In this document: piece after piece, positions 1 to 13,381 of the stretch
How positions within the stretch are numbered: position 1 is the first letter of the stretch
How the letters are laid out: each line of letters starts with the position of its first letter
Source of the DNA: Nocardioides renjunii
Lineage (GTDB): Bacteria > Actinomycetota > Actinomycetes > Propionibacteriales > Nocardioidaceae
Assembly: GCF_034661175.1 (NCBI RefSeq)
Contig: NZ_CP141058.1
Location: forward strand, 2,418,001 to 2,482,000
Direction of reading: 5' to 3'
Length of the DNA: 64,000 nt
The notes under the pieces: generated by a model
Seen by the model: only the letters and a program-made list of their open reading frames with translations
Databases searched by the model: none
Told to the model about the DNA's origin: nothing
Made by a program: the position numbers and the translations under genes

Positions 1-1664
<1,664 letters not shown>

Positions 1665-1668
<4 letters not shown>

Positions 1669-2873
1669 GGGCGGGTCTCCTGGGTCTCCTGGTGCAGGCC
1701 GGCGACCGTGCGCGCGGTGTGGAGGACGGCGGGCAGGGCGGCGGCGAGGACGTCGAGGTCGTCGCTGGTGATGACCAGCGGCGGCACGAAGCGCAGCCGC
1801 GAGGGCCCGGTGGCGTTGAGGATGAGGCCCGCGTCCCGGCCCGCGGCCACCGCCTGGGCGGCGTAGGGGCCGTCGAGCTCGGCGCCGCGCATCAGGCCGG
1901 CCCCGGTGACCTCCACGACGCCCGACTGCGCGGCGAGCAGTGCGGCGAGCTGGTCGCCGCGGGCCCGGGTGGCGGCGAGCAGGTCGTCGGAGCCGATCGT
2001 CCGCAGCACGGCGAGCGCCGCCGCGGACGCGACCGGGTTCCCGCCGAAGGTCGTGCCGTGGTTGCCGGGCTGGAGCAGCGTCGCGGCGGCGCCGCGCGCG
2101 ACCGTGGCGCCGATCGGGATGCCCCCGCCGAGGCCCTTGGCGAGCGTGACGACGTCGGGCTCGACGCCGTCGAGCAGCTGGTGGGCGAACCACGCGCCGG
2201 TGCGTCCGATGCCGGTCTGCACCTCGTCGAGCCAGAACAGGGCACCGTGGTCGTGCGCCACCTGCTGGGCGGCGGCGAGGTAGCCCGCGGAGGGGACCAC
2301 GACCCCGGCCTCGCCCTGGATCGGCTCGAGCACGACGGCCGCGACGGTGTCGTCCACAGCGGCCTCGAGCGCGGCGACGTCGTCGTAGGGCACGAACGTG
2401 ACGTCGCCGGGCAGCGGCTCGAAGGGCTCCCGGTAGGCCGCCTTGGAGGTGAGCGACAGCGCACCCATCGTGCGCCCGTGGAACGAGCCCTCCGCGGCGA
2501 CCAGTCGGGTCCGGCCGGTGCGCCGGGTGAGCTTGAGCGCGGCCTCGTTGGCCTCGGCGCCGGAGTTGCTGAGGAACACCCGGGCGTCGGTCCAGCCGAG
2601 CAGGTCGAGCAGCGTCTCGGCCAGGCTGACCTGCGGCTCGGTCGCGAAGAAGTTCGAGACGTGGCCGAGCGTCGAGAGCTGGGTGGTCACCGCCTCGACC
2701 AGCGCGGGGTGGGCGTGGCCGAGGGCGTTGACGGCGATCCCGCCGAGCAGGTCGACGTACTCCCTGCCGTCGGTGTCCCAGACGCGAGCACCGGCGCCGC
2801 GCGCGAGTGCGAGGGCGGGCGTCCCGAAGGTGTTCATGACGGAGCCGGTGTAGCGCTCCTGCAGGTCGCTCAT
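1665..2873 (-). CDS. argD: Acetylornithine aminotransferase
   Basis: A 402-residue class-III PLP aminotransferase that converts N-acetylglutamate semialdehyde to N-acetylornithine. Seen in the sequence are the N-terminal [17 protein letters not shown] block, the PLP-phosphate region [12 protein letters not shown], the [10 protein letters not shown] segment, the [12 protein letters not shown] motif with its PLP-contacting Asp, and the Schiff-base lysine in [16 protein letters not shown] at 2873 overlaps the argB stop as ATGA. Length is normal for the family. It is part of the arg operon, between argB and argF. Confidence 0.96.
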
Positions 2874-3820
2874 GCCTCGTCCTCCGTCGGGTAGGGCTTG
2901 CGCATCCGCGTCGGGACGCCGGGCAGCACCTGGGTGCCGACGCCCTCGTCGGTGAAGATCTCCAGCAGCACCGCGTGGGGCTCGCGGCCGTCGACCACCG
3001 TGGCCCGCGGCACTCCCCCGGTGACGGCCTCGTAGCAGGCGCGCATCTTGGGGACCATGCCCGCGTCGAGGGTGGGCAGCATCTCGCCGAGCGCCTCGGG
3101 GCTGATCTCCTGGATCAGGTCGTCGGAGTTGCCGTAGTCGCGGTAGAGGCCCTCGACGTCGGTGAGCACGAGGAGCTTCTCCGCACCGAGCGCGATGGCG
3201 AGGGCGGCGGCCGCGGTGTCGGCGTTGACGTTGTGCACGACGCCGTTGACGTCGGGGGCGACGGAGCTGACGACGGGCACGCGGCCGGCCTCGATGAGGT
3301 CGAGCACCGCCTCGGGGCGGACCTCGGCGACCTCGCCGACGAGGCCGAGGTCGACCTCCTCGCCGTCGACCACGGTGTTGGCCGGCTCGGCGGTGAAGAG
3401 GCCCGCGTCCTCGCCGGAGAGCCCCACGGCCAGGGCGCCGTGCTGGTTGACGAGACCGACCAGCTCGCGCTGGACCTGGCCGACGAGGACCATGCGGACG
3501 ACGTCCATCGCCTCGGGGGTGGTGACGCGCAGGCCGCCGCGGAACTCCGACTCGATGCCGAGCCGGTCGAGCATGCGGGAGATCTGCGGGCCGCCCCCGT
3601 GCACGACCACCGGCTTGAAGCCGGCGAAGCGCAGGAAGGCGATGTCCTCGGCGAACGCGACCTTGAGGGACTCGTCGGTCATCGCGTTGCCGCCGTACTT
3701 CACCACGATCGTCTGGCCGTGGTAGCGCTTGAGCCACGGCAGGGCGGCCGCCAGGGTCCGGGCCTTGGCGGGGTCGGGGCGGCGGGGGCTCGAGATCGTC
3801 TCGGGGGTCGGTGTGGTCAT
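2870..3820 (-). CDS. argB: Acetylglutamate kinase
   Basis: A 316-residue amino acid kinase that phosphorylates N-acetylglutamate, the second step of the acetylated arginine route. The nucleotide-binding VVKYGGNAM motif, the HGGGPQI substrate loop and the [12 protein letters not shown] segment are intact. In organisms with a cyclic pathway this step is usually feedback-inhibited by arginine; the N-terminal extension before VVKYGG (about 37 residues) is of the length that carries the regulatory helix in arginine-sensitive forms, which is an inference. It overlaps argJ by ATGA. Confidence 0.95.
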   Translation of the reverse strand: MTTPTPETISSPRRPDPAKARTLAAALPWLKRYHGQTIVVKYGGNAMTDESLKVAFAEDIAFLRFAGFKPVVVHGGGPQISRMLDRLGIESEFRGGLRVTTPEAMDVVRMVLVGQVQRELVGLVNQHGALAVGLSGEDAGLFTAEPANTVVDGEEVDLGLVGEVAEVRPEAVLDLIEAGRVPVVSSVAPDVNGVVHNVNADTAAAALAIALGAEKLLVLTDVEGLYRDYGNSDDLIQEISPEALGEMLPTLDAGMVPKMRACYEAVTGGVPRATVVDGREPHAVLLEIFTDEGVGTQVLPGVPTRMRKPYPTEDEA

Positions 3821-4967
3821 GAGCTGTAGGCGCTGTTCTCGTGGACGTAGGCGTGGGTGAGGTCGTTGGTCCAGACGGTGGCGCGGGCGTCGCCGGACTT
3901 GAGGTCGATCGTCACGCTGACCTCGCGGGCGCTGAGGTCCACGGACGCCGGGTCCTCGGCCGGGGTGGACTCGCGGCACACCCAGACGCCGTTCATGGCG
4001 ACGTCGAGGTCGGCGGGGTCGAACTGCGCCGAGGTGGTGCCGATGCTGGCCAGCACGCGGCCCCAGTTGGGGTCCTGGCCGAAGATCGCGGCCTTGAAGA
4101 GGTTGCTGCGCGCGACGCTGCGGCTCACCTCGACCGCCTCGTCCTCGGACGCCGCGTGGAGCGTGGTGATGGCGATCTCGTGGTCGGCGCCCTCGGCGTC
4201 GGCGAGCAGCTGCATCGCGAGGTCGGTGCAGGCCTGGGTGAGGGCGGCCGTGAAGTCCTCCGGGGTGGGTGTGATGCCGCTGGCGCCGCTGGCCATGACG
4301 GTGACGGTGTCGTTGGTCGACATGCAGCCGTCGGAGTCGAGGCGGTCGAAGCTGACGCGCGTCGCCGCCCGCAGGGCCGTGTCGAGCTCGGGCGCCGGCA
4401 CCACCGCGTCGGTGGTGAGCACGACCAGCATCGTGGCGAGCTGCGGTGCGAGCATGCCCGCGCCCTTGGCCATGCCGCCGATCGACCAGCCGGCGCCCTC
4501 GACCACGACGTTCTTGCTGACCGAGTCGGTGGTCATGATCGCGCGGGCCGCCTCGGCTCCCCCGTCGGCCGACAGGGCGGCGGTGGCCGCCTCGACTCCG
4601 GCGAGCAGCTGCTCGCGGTCGTTGGCGAGGCCGATGAGGCCGGTGGAGCACACGACGACGTCGATGGCGCCGACGCCCAGGCCGGCGGCCACCTTCTCGG
4701 CGACCGCGTGGGTGGTCTGGAAGCCGTCGGGGCCGGTGTAGCAGTTGGCGCCGCCGGAGTTGAGCACGACGGCCTTGACGACGCCGTCCTTGACGACCTC
4801 CTGGCTCCACAGCACCGGGTTGGCCTTGCAGCGGTTGGCGGTGAAGACGGTGGCGGAGTCGGAGGTCGGGCCCTCGTTGACGACGAGGGCGAGGTCGGGG
4901 GCGCCGGTGGACTTGAGGCCGGCAGCGACGCCGGCGGCGGTGAAGCCGGAGGGGTGGGTGACACTCA

Positions 4968-4968
<1 letters not shown>
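3817..4968 (-). CDS. argJ: Glutamate N-acetyltransferase / bifunctional ArgJ
   Basis: A 383-residue ornithine acetyltransferase of the N-terminal-nucleophile type. It recycles the acetyl group from N-acetylornithine to glutamate. The self-cleavage site lies in [16 protein letters not shown], where the precursor is cut before the Thr of ATML to give alpha and beta chains. No argA-type gene is visible nearby, so ArgJ may also supply acetylglutamate from acetyl-CoA (inference). The start overlaps the argC stop by one base (TGATG), and its stop overlaps the argB start. Confidence 0.95.
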
Positions 4969-6892
<1,924 letters not shown>

Positions 6893-6925
6893 TCGCAGGC
6901 AGACGGAGCGCAGCGGGCGACAGAG

Positions 6926-6958
6926 GAGCCCCGGGCCGCACCTGGCGGCCCGGGGCTC
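6926..6958. terminator. Bidirectional intrinsic terminator hairpin
   Basis: A perfect 14-bp inverted repeat (arms 6926-6939 and 6945-6958, loop ACCTG) between two convergent genes, the isomerase-like gene ending at 6892 and pheT ending at 6981. There is no T-run, which is common for terminators in high-GC actinobacteria. Confidence 0.8.
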
Positions 6959-6980
6959 GTCGGTCGTGAGCGGCGCGTCG

Positions 6981-9467
6981 TCAGGCGCGCTGGACGGCGC
7001 CCGTCCGCTCGGCGGCGAGGGCCACGGCCGCGTCGCGGGCGGCGGCGGCCTCGCCCTCCTTGAGCGTGCGGTCCGGGGCCCGGAAGCGCAGGGCGTACGC
7101 GAGGGACTTGCGGCCGGCGCCGACCTGGTCCCCCGTGTAGACGTCGAAGAGCCGGATCGACTCCAGCAGCTCGCCCGCACCCTCGCGCAGCGCGGCCTCC
7201 ACCTCGGCGGCCGGCGTGGCGTCATCGACCACGAGGGCGACGTCCTCCTTGGCGACGGGGTAGGACGAGAACGTCGGGGCCTGCCGCAGGTGGACCGCTC
7301 GGGCGATCAGGAGGTCGAGGTCGACCTCCGCCGCGACCGTGCGCCGGGGCAGCCCGAAGGCCTCGCACACCCGCGGGTGCACCTCGCCCGCGTGACCGAC
7401 GACCTCGCCGTCGACGCTGAGCTCCGCACAACGCCCGGGGTGCCACGGCGCGAGCTCGACCGGCGCCGCGGCGACGTCGAGACCGAGCGCGTCGGCGACC
7501 GAGCGGACCGCCTCGACGGCGTCGGACCACGAGACCGGTCGGCCCTGACCCCACCAGCCTCCCGCGACCGCGTCGCCCGCGGCCACGACCGCGAGGTGGA
7601 GCGGCTGGGCAGGGAGCGCGGCGTCGAGCGCAGCCAGCTCCTCGTCGGTCGGGCGCCGGTCCACCGGCAGGATCGGCGCGGGTCCCGCGTGCGTCGGCAG
7701 CGTCACGGTGCCGGTCTCAAACACCGCGACGTCCGCCGTGCCGTGGCCGACGTTGCGGCCCGCCGCCCGGAGCACGCCCGGCAGGAGGGTCGTGGTCATG
7801 AAGCCGGCCTCGGTGTTGAGCGGGTTGGAGAGCCGGAGCACGTCGCGGCGCGGGTCCTCGGGTGCGAGCCCGAGCGCGTCGAGGTCGGTCTCGCCCACGA
7901 ACGGGAAGCTCACCACCTCGACGTAGCCCTCACCGGCCAGCGTGCGGCCGACCCGGCGGCGCAGCTGCTGGGCGCGGGTGAGACCGCGCCCGGACGGGGG
8001 CGTCGGCAGCACCGACGGCACCCGGTCGTAGCCGACGAGCCGGATGACCTCCTCGGAGAAGTCCTGCGCGTCGGTGAGGTCGGGTCGCCACGGCGGAGGC
8101 GTGACGGACAGCGTCCCCGTGCCGGACACGTCGCAGCCCACAGCGCGCAGGCACTCGATGCTGCGCTCCTCCGTGATCGGCATGCCGGACACGCGTGCCG
8201 CGAGGTCGCCGGGCACCTGGACGGTGGGCATCGCCGGCGGGGTGCCGACGACGGTCACGCCCGGGTCGGCCACCGCGCCGCCGTGCTCGACGAGGAGCTC
8301 CACGACCCGGTCGGCCGCGGCCTCGCAGATCGTCGGGTCGACGCCGCGCTCGTTGCGCTTGCCGGCCTCGGAGGTGATCTTGTGGCGGCGCCCGGTGCGG
8401 AACATCGACACGGCGTCCCAGTGGGCGGCCTCGACGAGGATCGAGGTGGTGGAGCCGGACATCTCGGTCGTCTCCCCACCCATCACGCCGCCGAGGCCGA
8501 TGATCCCGGAGTCGTCGGTGACCACGAGGTCCTGCGGGTCGAGGGCGCGGTCGGTGCCGTCGAGGGTGGTCAGCCGCTCTCCGTCGAGCGCACGGCGTAC
8601 GACGAGCGGGCCGCGCACCTTGTCCGCGTCGTAGCCGTGGATCGGACGACCGGTCTCGAGCATGACGTAGTTGGTGACGTCGACGGCCAGGGAGATCGGG
8701 CGCATGCCCGCCGCGGTGATCCGCTGGACGATGTGGTCCGGCGTGGGGGCGGTGGGGTCGAAGCCGCTGACACGGCGGGCCACGAAGACGGGGCAGCCCT
8801 CGGCGTCCTCGACGACGACCGGGTGGCCGTCACCGTTCGCGGCCGGCGTGTCCCGGACGGCGGGGTCGCGGAAGCCGCTCGCACCCTCGACCGAGACCAG
8901 CACCTCGCGGGCGATGCCGCGGACCGACAGGGCGTAGGCCCGGTCGGGGTTGATCTCGAGCTCGACGACCTCCTCGTCGAGGCCGAGGACCGGGCGGACG
9001 TCCTGACCGGGCTCACCGGCGTCAGCGGGCAGCACGATGATGCCGTCGTGGTCCTCGCCGAGGCCCAGCTCGCGGGCCGAGCAGATCATCCCGGCCGACA
9101 CGTGCCCGTAGGTCTTGCGGGCGCTGATCTCGAAGCCGCCGGGCAGCACGCCACCGGGCAGCACGGTGACGACCAGGTCGCCGGCAGCGAAGTTGTGGGC
9201 CCCGCAGACGATGCCCTGCGGCTCACCGGTGCCGTTGGCGTCACCGACGTCGACGGTGCACCAGTTGATGGTCTTGCCGTTCTTCTGCGGCTCGGGCTCC
9301 ATCGTCAGCACGCGGCCTATGACGAGCGGCCCGGTGATCTCACGACCGGGGCTCTCGACGGCCTCGAGCTTGAGCCCGGTCAGCGTCAGCCGGTCGGTGA
9401 TCTCGTCGGTCGTCGTGCCGGCGGGCACGTCGACGTGGTCCAGGATCCAGGACAGGGGTGCCTTCAT
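6981..9467 (-). CDS. pheT: Phenylalanine-tRNA ligase beta subunit
   Basis: An 828-residue full-length beta subunit of the cytoplasmic alpha2-beta2 PheRS. The order of domains is the N-terminal MKAPLSWILDHVDVP start, an EMAP-like tRNA-binding domain (about residues 40-155, with the GAHNFAAGD block), the B3/B4 editing domain (YNYMLETGRPIHGYD-type segment near 270-300), B5, the catalytic-like core, and a C-terminal anticodon-binding FDX-ACB domain (FSSYPVAKEDVALVVD near 735). It follows pheS by 15 bases on the same strand, so the two subunits are co-transcribed. Confidence 0.97.
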   Translation of the reverse strand: MKAPLSWILDHVDVPAGTTTDEITDRLTLTGLKLEAVESPGREITGPLVIGRVLTMEPEPQKNGKTINWCTVDVGDANGTGEPQGIVCGAHNFAAGDLVVTVLPGGVLPGGFEISARKTYGHVSAGMICSARELGLGEDHDGIIVLPADAGEPGQDVRPVLGLDEEVVELEINPDRAYALSVRGIAREVLVSVEGASGFRDPAVRDTPAANGDGHPVVVEDAEGCPVFVARRVSGFDPTAPTPDHIVQRITAAGMRPISLAVDVTNYVMLETGRPIHGYDADKVRGPLVVRRALDGERLTTLDGTDRALDPQDLVVTDDSGIIGLGGVMGGETTEMSGSTTSILVEAAHWDAVSMFRTGRRHKITSEAGKRNERGVDPTICEAAADRVVELLVEHGGAVADPGVTVVGTPPAMPTVQVPGDLAARVSGMPITEERSIECLRAVGCDVSGTGTLSVTPPPWRPDLTDAQDFSEEVIRLVGYDRVPSVLPTPPSGRGLTRAQQLRRRVGRTLAGEGYVEVVSFPFVGETDLDALGLAPEDPRRDVLRLSNPLNTEAGFMTTTLLPGVLRAAGRNVGHGTADVAVFETGTVTLPTHAGPAPILPVDRRPTDEELAALDAALPAQPLHLAVVAAGDAVAGGWWGQGRPVSWSDAVEAVRSVADALGLDVAAAPVELAPWHPGRCAELSVDGEVVGHAGEVHPRVCEAFGLPRRTVAAEVDLDLLIARAVHLRQAPTFSSYPVAKEDVALVVDDATPAAEVEAALREGAGELLESIRLFDVYTGDQVGAGRKSLAYALRFRAPDRTLKEGEAAAARDAAVALAAERTGAVQRA

Positions 9468-9482
9468 GTCGCTGCTCCCCTC

Positions 9483-10592
9483 TCAGATCTCGCTGCCGAA
9501 CGCGGCAGAGAAGCGGACGTCACCCTCGAACAGCGGACGCAGGTCCTCGAGGTTGTGGCGGAACATGAAGGACCGGTCGATGCCCATGCCGAAGGCGAAG
9601 CCGCTGTAGACCTCGGGGTCGACGCCGCAGGCGACCAGCACGCGCGGGTTGACCACGCCGCAGCCGCCCCACTCGATCCAGCCCTCGCCGCGACAGGTGC
9701 GGCACGACTCGGAGTCGGCGCCCATCCCGCTGCCCAGGCACACGAAGCACTTGACGTCGACCTCGGCCGACGGCTCGGTGAAGGGGAAGTAGGACGGCCG
9801 GAACCGCGTGGTGATCCCCTCGCCGAACAGCTGCGACGCGAAGTGGTCGAGGGTGCCCTTGAGGTGCGCCATGGTGATGCCCTCGTCGACCACGAGTCCC
9901 TCGACCTGGTGGAACATCGGCGAGTGGGTGGCGTCGTACTCGTCGGTGCGGAACACGCGTCCCGGGCACACGACGTAGATCGGCGGCGTGCGCGTGAGCA
10001 TGGTGCGCGCCTGGACCGGCGAGGTCTGCGTGCGCAGCACCACGTGGTGGTCGGCCGGCTCGGTCCAGAAGGTGTCCTGCATGGTGCGCGCCGGGTGGTC
10101 CGGGCCGAGGTTGAGGGCGTCGAAGTTGAGCCACTCGGCCTCCACGACGGGCCCCTCGGCCACCTCGTAGCCCATGGCGACGAACAGGTCCGCGATGAGC
10201 TCGGACTGGAGGGTGAGCGGGTGGCGGCCGCCGCGACGCCGACGGGTGGTCGGCAGCGAGACGTCGACGGTCTCCTCGACGAGCATCCGCTCCTCGTGCT
10301 CGGCCTCGAGCTCGACCTGGCGGGCCGCGAGGGCCTGGTTGATCGCGCCGCGGGCCTGGCCGACGCGCTGGCCGGCCTCCTTGCGCGCCTGTGGCGGGAG
10401 GGCGCCGATCTCGCGGTTCGCGAGTGCCAGCGGCGAGCGGTCCCCCGCGTGCTCGAGGCGCACCTGCTTGAGGGCGTCGAGGTCGGCGGCGCCCGCGATG
10501 GCGGCCAGCGCCGCCTCGCGCATCGCCTCCACCTGGTCGGCCTTGAGAGGGGTCACTTCGACAGGGTCGTAGTCGGTGTTGGGGCCGGACAT
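9483..10592 (-). CDS. pheS: Phenylalanine-tRNA ligase alpha subunit
   Basis: A 369-residue catalytic subunit of PheRS, which charges tRNA-Phe. An N-terminal coiled-coil tRNA-binding arm (to about residue 110) is followed by the class-II core with HPLTLQSELIADLF, the PARTMQDTFW motif 2 region and GMGIDRSFMFRHNLEDLR motif 3. A CxxC...CxxC stretch (CFVCLGSG, CRTCRGEG) lies in the core; similar cysteines occur in other actinobacterial PheS proteins. The start ATG at 10592 has an AAAGGGAG ribosome-binding site. It is the first gene of pheST. Confidence 0.97.
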   Translation of the reverse strand: MSGPNTDYDPVEVTPLKADQVEAMREAALAAIAGAADLDALKQVRLEHAGDRSPLALANREIGALPPQARKEAGQRVGQARGAINQALAARQVELEAEHEERMLVEETVDVSLPTTRRRRGGRHPLTLQSELIADLFVAMGYEVAEGPVVEAEWLNFDALNLGPDHPARTMQDTFWTEPADHHVVLRTQTSPVQARTMLTRTPPIYVVCPGRVFRTDEYDATHSPMFHQVEGLVVDEGITMAHLKGTLDHFASQLFGEGITTRFRPSYFPFTEPSAEVDVKCFVCLGSGMGADSESCRTCRGEGWIEWGGCGVVNPRVLVACGVDPEVYSGFAFGMGIDRSFMFRHNLEDLRPLFEGDVRFSAAFGSEI

Positions 10593-10747
10593 GGCTCCCT
10601 TTCGCGCGGCGACAGCAGGTCGCCGCAGATTCTAGGAGTGGATGAGCATCGGGTCGGACGGGGACTCCCCGGACCCGGTGACGTCAGCTGCCCGACGGAC
10701 CAGGTCCGGGGCGCAGAAATCGCAAGCTCGTGTCCATGTGACGCATC
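10593..10747 (-). promoter_or_regulatory. pheS upstream region with candidate promoter and a hairpin
   Basis: A 155-bp gap between the kinase gene (ends 10748) and pheS. A TAGAAT -10 (10629-10634, minus strand) would give a leader of roughly 30 bases; the hexamer 17 bases further upstream (CCGACC) is a poor -35. A 9-bp inverted repeat (10667-10675 with 10703-10711) sits downstream of the kinase stop and could terminate that operon. I see no T-box or leader peptide. Confidence 0.4.
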
Positions 10748-13381
10748 CTACTCGCCGTACGCGCTCCAGACGCCGGCGCACTCGTCGCCGGCGCCGCGCG
10801 CCTCGGCGAGGTCGAGCCCCGCGACCGCCTCCTCCGCGCGGGAGCGCGCCAGGTTCCACGCCCGGGCGTCCTCGAGCACCTCGGGCTGCAAGGAGCCGTA
10901 CGCCAGGTCCTGCAGGACGCAGCGCGCCACCTCGGCCGGCAGCCGCTCCACGATCTCCGGGGCGGCGTCGGCGGACAGGCTCTGGAGGTAGCGCACGTCG
11001 AGCCGGGCGGTGGCGTCGTAGCGGTCGAGGTTGCGCCCGGCGACCCAGGCGTCGGGGTTGACCGCCGCCAGTCCGATGAGCGCGACGGCGCCGGAGACCA
11101 GCGCGATCCGCGGCAGCCAGCTGCCGCGGCCGGCGGCGCCCGCCACCATGATCGCCAGCACGACGAAGCCCAGCCAGCCCTCGAAGACGTCGACGAAGAG
11201 CCGGAGCGTGGTGAATCCGTAGGCGTCCTGGTAGACCGCCATGCCCCGCAGGGCCGAGGCCACCACCAGCAGGGTGAGTGCGCACAGCAGCCCGAGCGAG
11301 GCGAGCAGCCAGCGCCGGTCCTCGGGCGCGTCGCCGGCACGGCGGGCGGCGACCCACACCACGAGCACGGTGAGTGCGGTGGCGAGGGTCAGCTGGCCGA
11401 AGCCCTGGTGCACGAAGTCGGCGTACGTCAGCCCGGTGGTCTCCTCGATGTAGTCGCGACCGCCGATGAGCGCCCCGGCCTGCGCGGCGATGAAGGCGAC
11501 GAAGACCGCGTCGACGACGAGCACCGGCACGAGCCACTCGAACCGGTTGGCGAGGGCGGCCGGGCGGCGCCCACCCAGCACCTCCACGTGGGACGGGTTC
11601 AGCGCGAGGTAGGCGGCGCCGAGGGTGGCGGCGAAGACGAAGCAGGCGACGAACCCGCGTCCGACGAGGTCGTTGAAGGTCAGGTTGGGCACCAGCCGGT
11701 CGACCCAGGATCCGAACACCGGGTTGGCGCTGGCGAAGATCGTGCCGAAGACCGCGAGCCCGAGGAGCGACCACACGAGGGTGCGCACGAAGGCGGGGGC
11801 GCGGGACCCGGTGCCGGCGATGCGGAGCGAGCGGCCGAACCACGGCAGGCCGCGCAGCGACGCGAGCGGCCACGAGATGCCGGACAGCAGGATGCCGGGC
11901 ATCGTGCGGGCGCCGGTGACGCCGCAGAGGAAGACGGCCGTTGCCGCGAGAAGGCCGAGCATCTGCACCCACCACGCGTCCAGCAGCGTCATGGGCAGGA
12001 CGAGCAGCACGGCCAGCACGGCGCAGAGGGCGGTCCACGGCTCGCGTCGACGGCGGGCGGTGAACAGCGCCGCGGCGCCGCAGACGAGCGCGACGAGGGT
12101 CCACGTGATGCCCACCGCGGTGAACGAGAGCGCGACGCCCGCGACGAGCCCGGCCCCTGCGGCCGCGGCCACGGTCGGCAGGCCCGACGGCAGGCCGCGC
12201 TCGGGCCAGAAGCGACCGAAGAGCGCGTCCAGCCCGGGTGTGGTGCGCGGCACCGCAGCCGCAGCCGCGGCCGGGATCATGACCTCGGACCTGCTCGGCT
12301 CCGGGGCGGGGAGCGGTCGGGCGTCGGGTGCGGGGACCCGGCTCGGTCCGCGGGACCCGGCGGCAGTCGGCTCGGGGACCTCGAGGCGGAGGCGGGCGCC
12401 GCGCCCGGAGGCGGGATCGACGAACCGGAGCGTGCCGTCGTGGAGCTGGGCGACCCAGCGGGCGATCGCGAGGCCGAGGCCGGTGCCGCCCGCGCCGTCG
12501 GTGCCGAAGCGCTCGAAGACGCGTTCGCGGTCCTCGGGTGCCACTCCCCCGCCGTCGTCGGTGACCTCCAGCCACCAGCCGGTCCCGTCCCCGTCCCCGT
12601 CCCGGAGCGCGTCGGCCGGGGCAGCGGCGCCACCGGTGACGCGGACCCGGGTGTCGGGCGGCGCGTGCCGCCCGGCGTTGTCGAGGACGTTGACGAGCAG
12701 CTGGCGCAGCCGCGCGGGATCGCCCTGCACGTGCAGGTCGTCCGGCACCTCGACGTCGTACGACCCGGGGCGGCCGGCACCGGCGACCTGGGCGACCGAC
12801 TCCTCGACGAGCCGGTGCAGGGCGACGTCCTGGCGGTCGAGGTCGACGACCCCGGCCTCGAGCCGGGACAGCTGGAGGAGGTCGTCGACGAGCCGGCCGA
12901 GGCGCTGGGCCTCCTCGAGGGCGGCCTCCAGGCTCACGGCGTCGGCGGGGACGACGCCGTCCGCGAGGTTCTCGAGCAGGGCGGTCATCGCCGTCAGCGG
13001 CGTCCGCAGCTCGTGGGACACCGTCGCGATGAGGTCCCGGCGCTCCCGGTCGACCGTCGCGAGGTCCTCGGCCATCCGGTTGAAGGCGGCGGCCAGCTGG
13101 CCGACCTCGTCGGTGGCGCGGGTGCGCACCCGCCCGGAGTAGTCGCCGCGGGCCATCGCCCGGGTCACCTCGGTCATCCGGCGCAGGGGCGCCACCATCC
13201 CGGCGGCGAGCAGCTGGGTGACCCCGAGGGCCAGCGCGACGCTGACCGGGAGCACCAGGAGCGGCGACACGTCGGCCGCGGACCCGAGCCAGGTCAGCAG
13301 CACGGCCGTGACCACGGACGCCGCGACGAGCAGGCCGAGCTTGGCCTTGAGGCTGGAGACGGCGTCGAGGAGGGCGCTCAT
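10748..13381 (-). CDS. Sensor histidine kinase fused to a DUF4153/DUF4173-type membrane module
   Basis: An 877-residue fusion. Residues 14-60 hold two membrane segments with hardly any loop between them, then HAMP (about 60-112), HisKA with phospho-acceptor His123 (VSHELRTPLT), and HATPase_c with the N box (NVLDNAGRHA) and G boxes (DDGGGVAP, GGTGLGLAIA) to about 340. A Pro/Ala-rich linker (340-380) leads into about ten membrane segments (385-780) of the DUF4153/DUF4173 type and a soluble tail. Ordinary kinases keep the sensor at the N terminus; here the large membrane part follows the catalytic core and may be the sensor or the output partner. The start overlaps the response-regulator stop by ATGA. 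Confidence 0.85.
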   Translation of the reverse strand: MSALLDAVSSLKAKLGLLVAASVVTAVLLTWLGSAADVSPLLVLPVSVALALGVTQLLAAGMVAPLRRMTEVTRAMARGDYSGRVRTRATDEVGQLAAAFNRMAEDLATVDRERRDLIATVSHELRTPLTAMTALLENLADGVVPADAVSLEAALEEAQRLGRLVDDLLQLSRLEAGVVDLDRQDVALHRLVEESVAQVAGAGRPGSYDVEVPDDLHVQGDPARLRQLLVNVLDNAGRHAPPDTRVRVTGGAAAPADALRDGDGDGTGWWLEVTDDGGGVAPEDRERVFERFGTDGAGGTGLGLAIARWVAQLHDGTLRFVDPASGRGARLRLEVPEPTAAGSRGPSRVPAPDARPLPAPEPSRSEVMIPAAAAAAVPRTTPGLDALFGRFWPERGLPSGLPTVAAAAGAGLVAGVALSFTAVGITWTLVALVCGAAALFTARRRREPWTALCAVLAVLLVLPMTLLDAWWVQMLGLLAATAVFLCGVTGARTMPGILLSGISWPLASLRGLPWFGRSLRIAGTGSRAPAFVRTLVWSLLGLAVFGTIFASANPVFGSWVDRLVPNLTFNDLVGRGFVACFVFAATLGAAYLALNPSHVEVLGGRRPAALANRFEWLVPVLVVDAVFVAFIAAQAGALIGGRDYIEETTGLTYADFVHQGFGQLTLATALTVLVVWVAARRAGDAPEDRRWLLASLGLLCALTLLVVASALRGMAVYQDAYGFTTLRLFVDVFEGWLGFVVLAIMVAGAAGRGSWLPRIALVSGAVALIGLAAVNPDAWVAGRNLDRYDATARLDVRYLQSLSADAAPEIVERLPAEVARCVLQDLAYGSLQPEVLEDARAWNLARSRAEEAVAGLDLAEARGAGDECAGVWSAYGE

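Noticed and set aside
10593..10747. T-box or leader-peptide attenuator in front of pheS
   Set aside because: No T-box consensus sequence, no Phe-rich short frame, and the likely leader is only about 30 bases.
6966..10991. Very long open frame on the plus strand opposite pheS-pheT (1341 codons)
   Set aside because: It is antisense to pheST, with composition typical of a shadow frame in high-GC DNA (Arg, Gly, Asp, Val, His rich), and no domain is seen.
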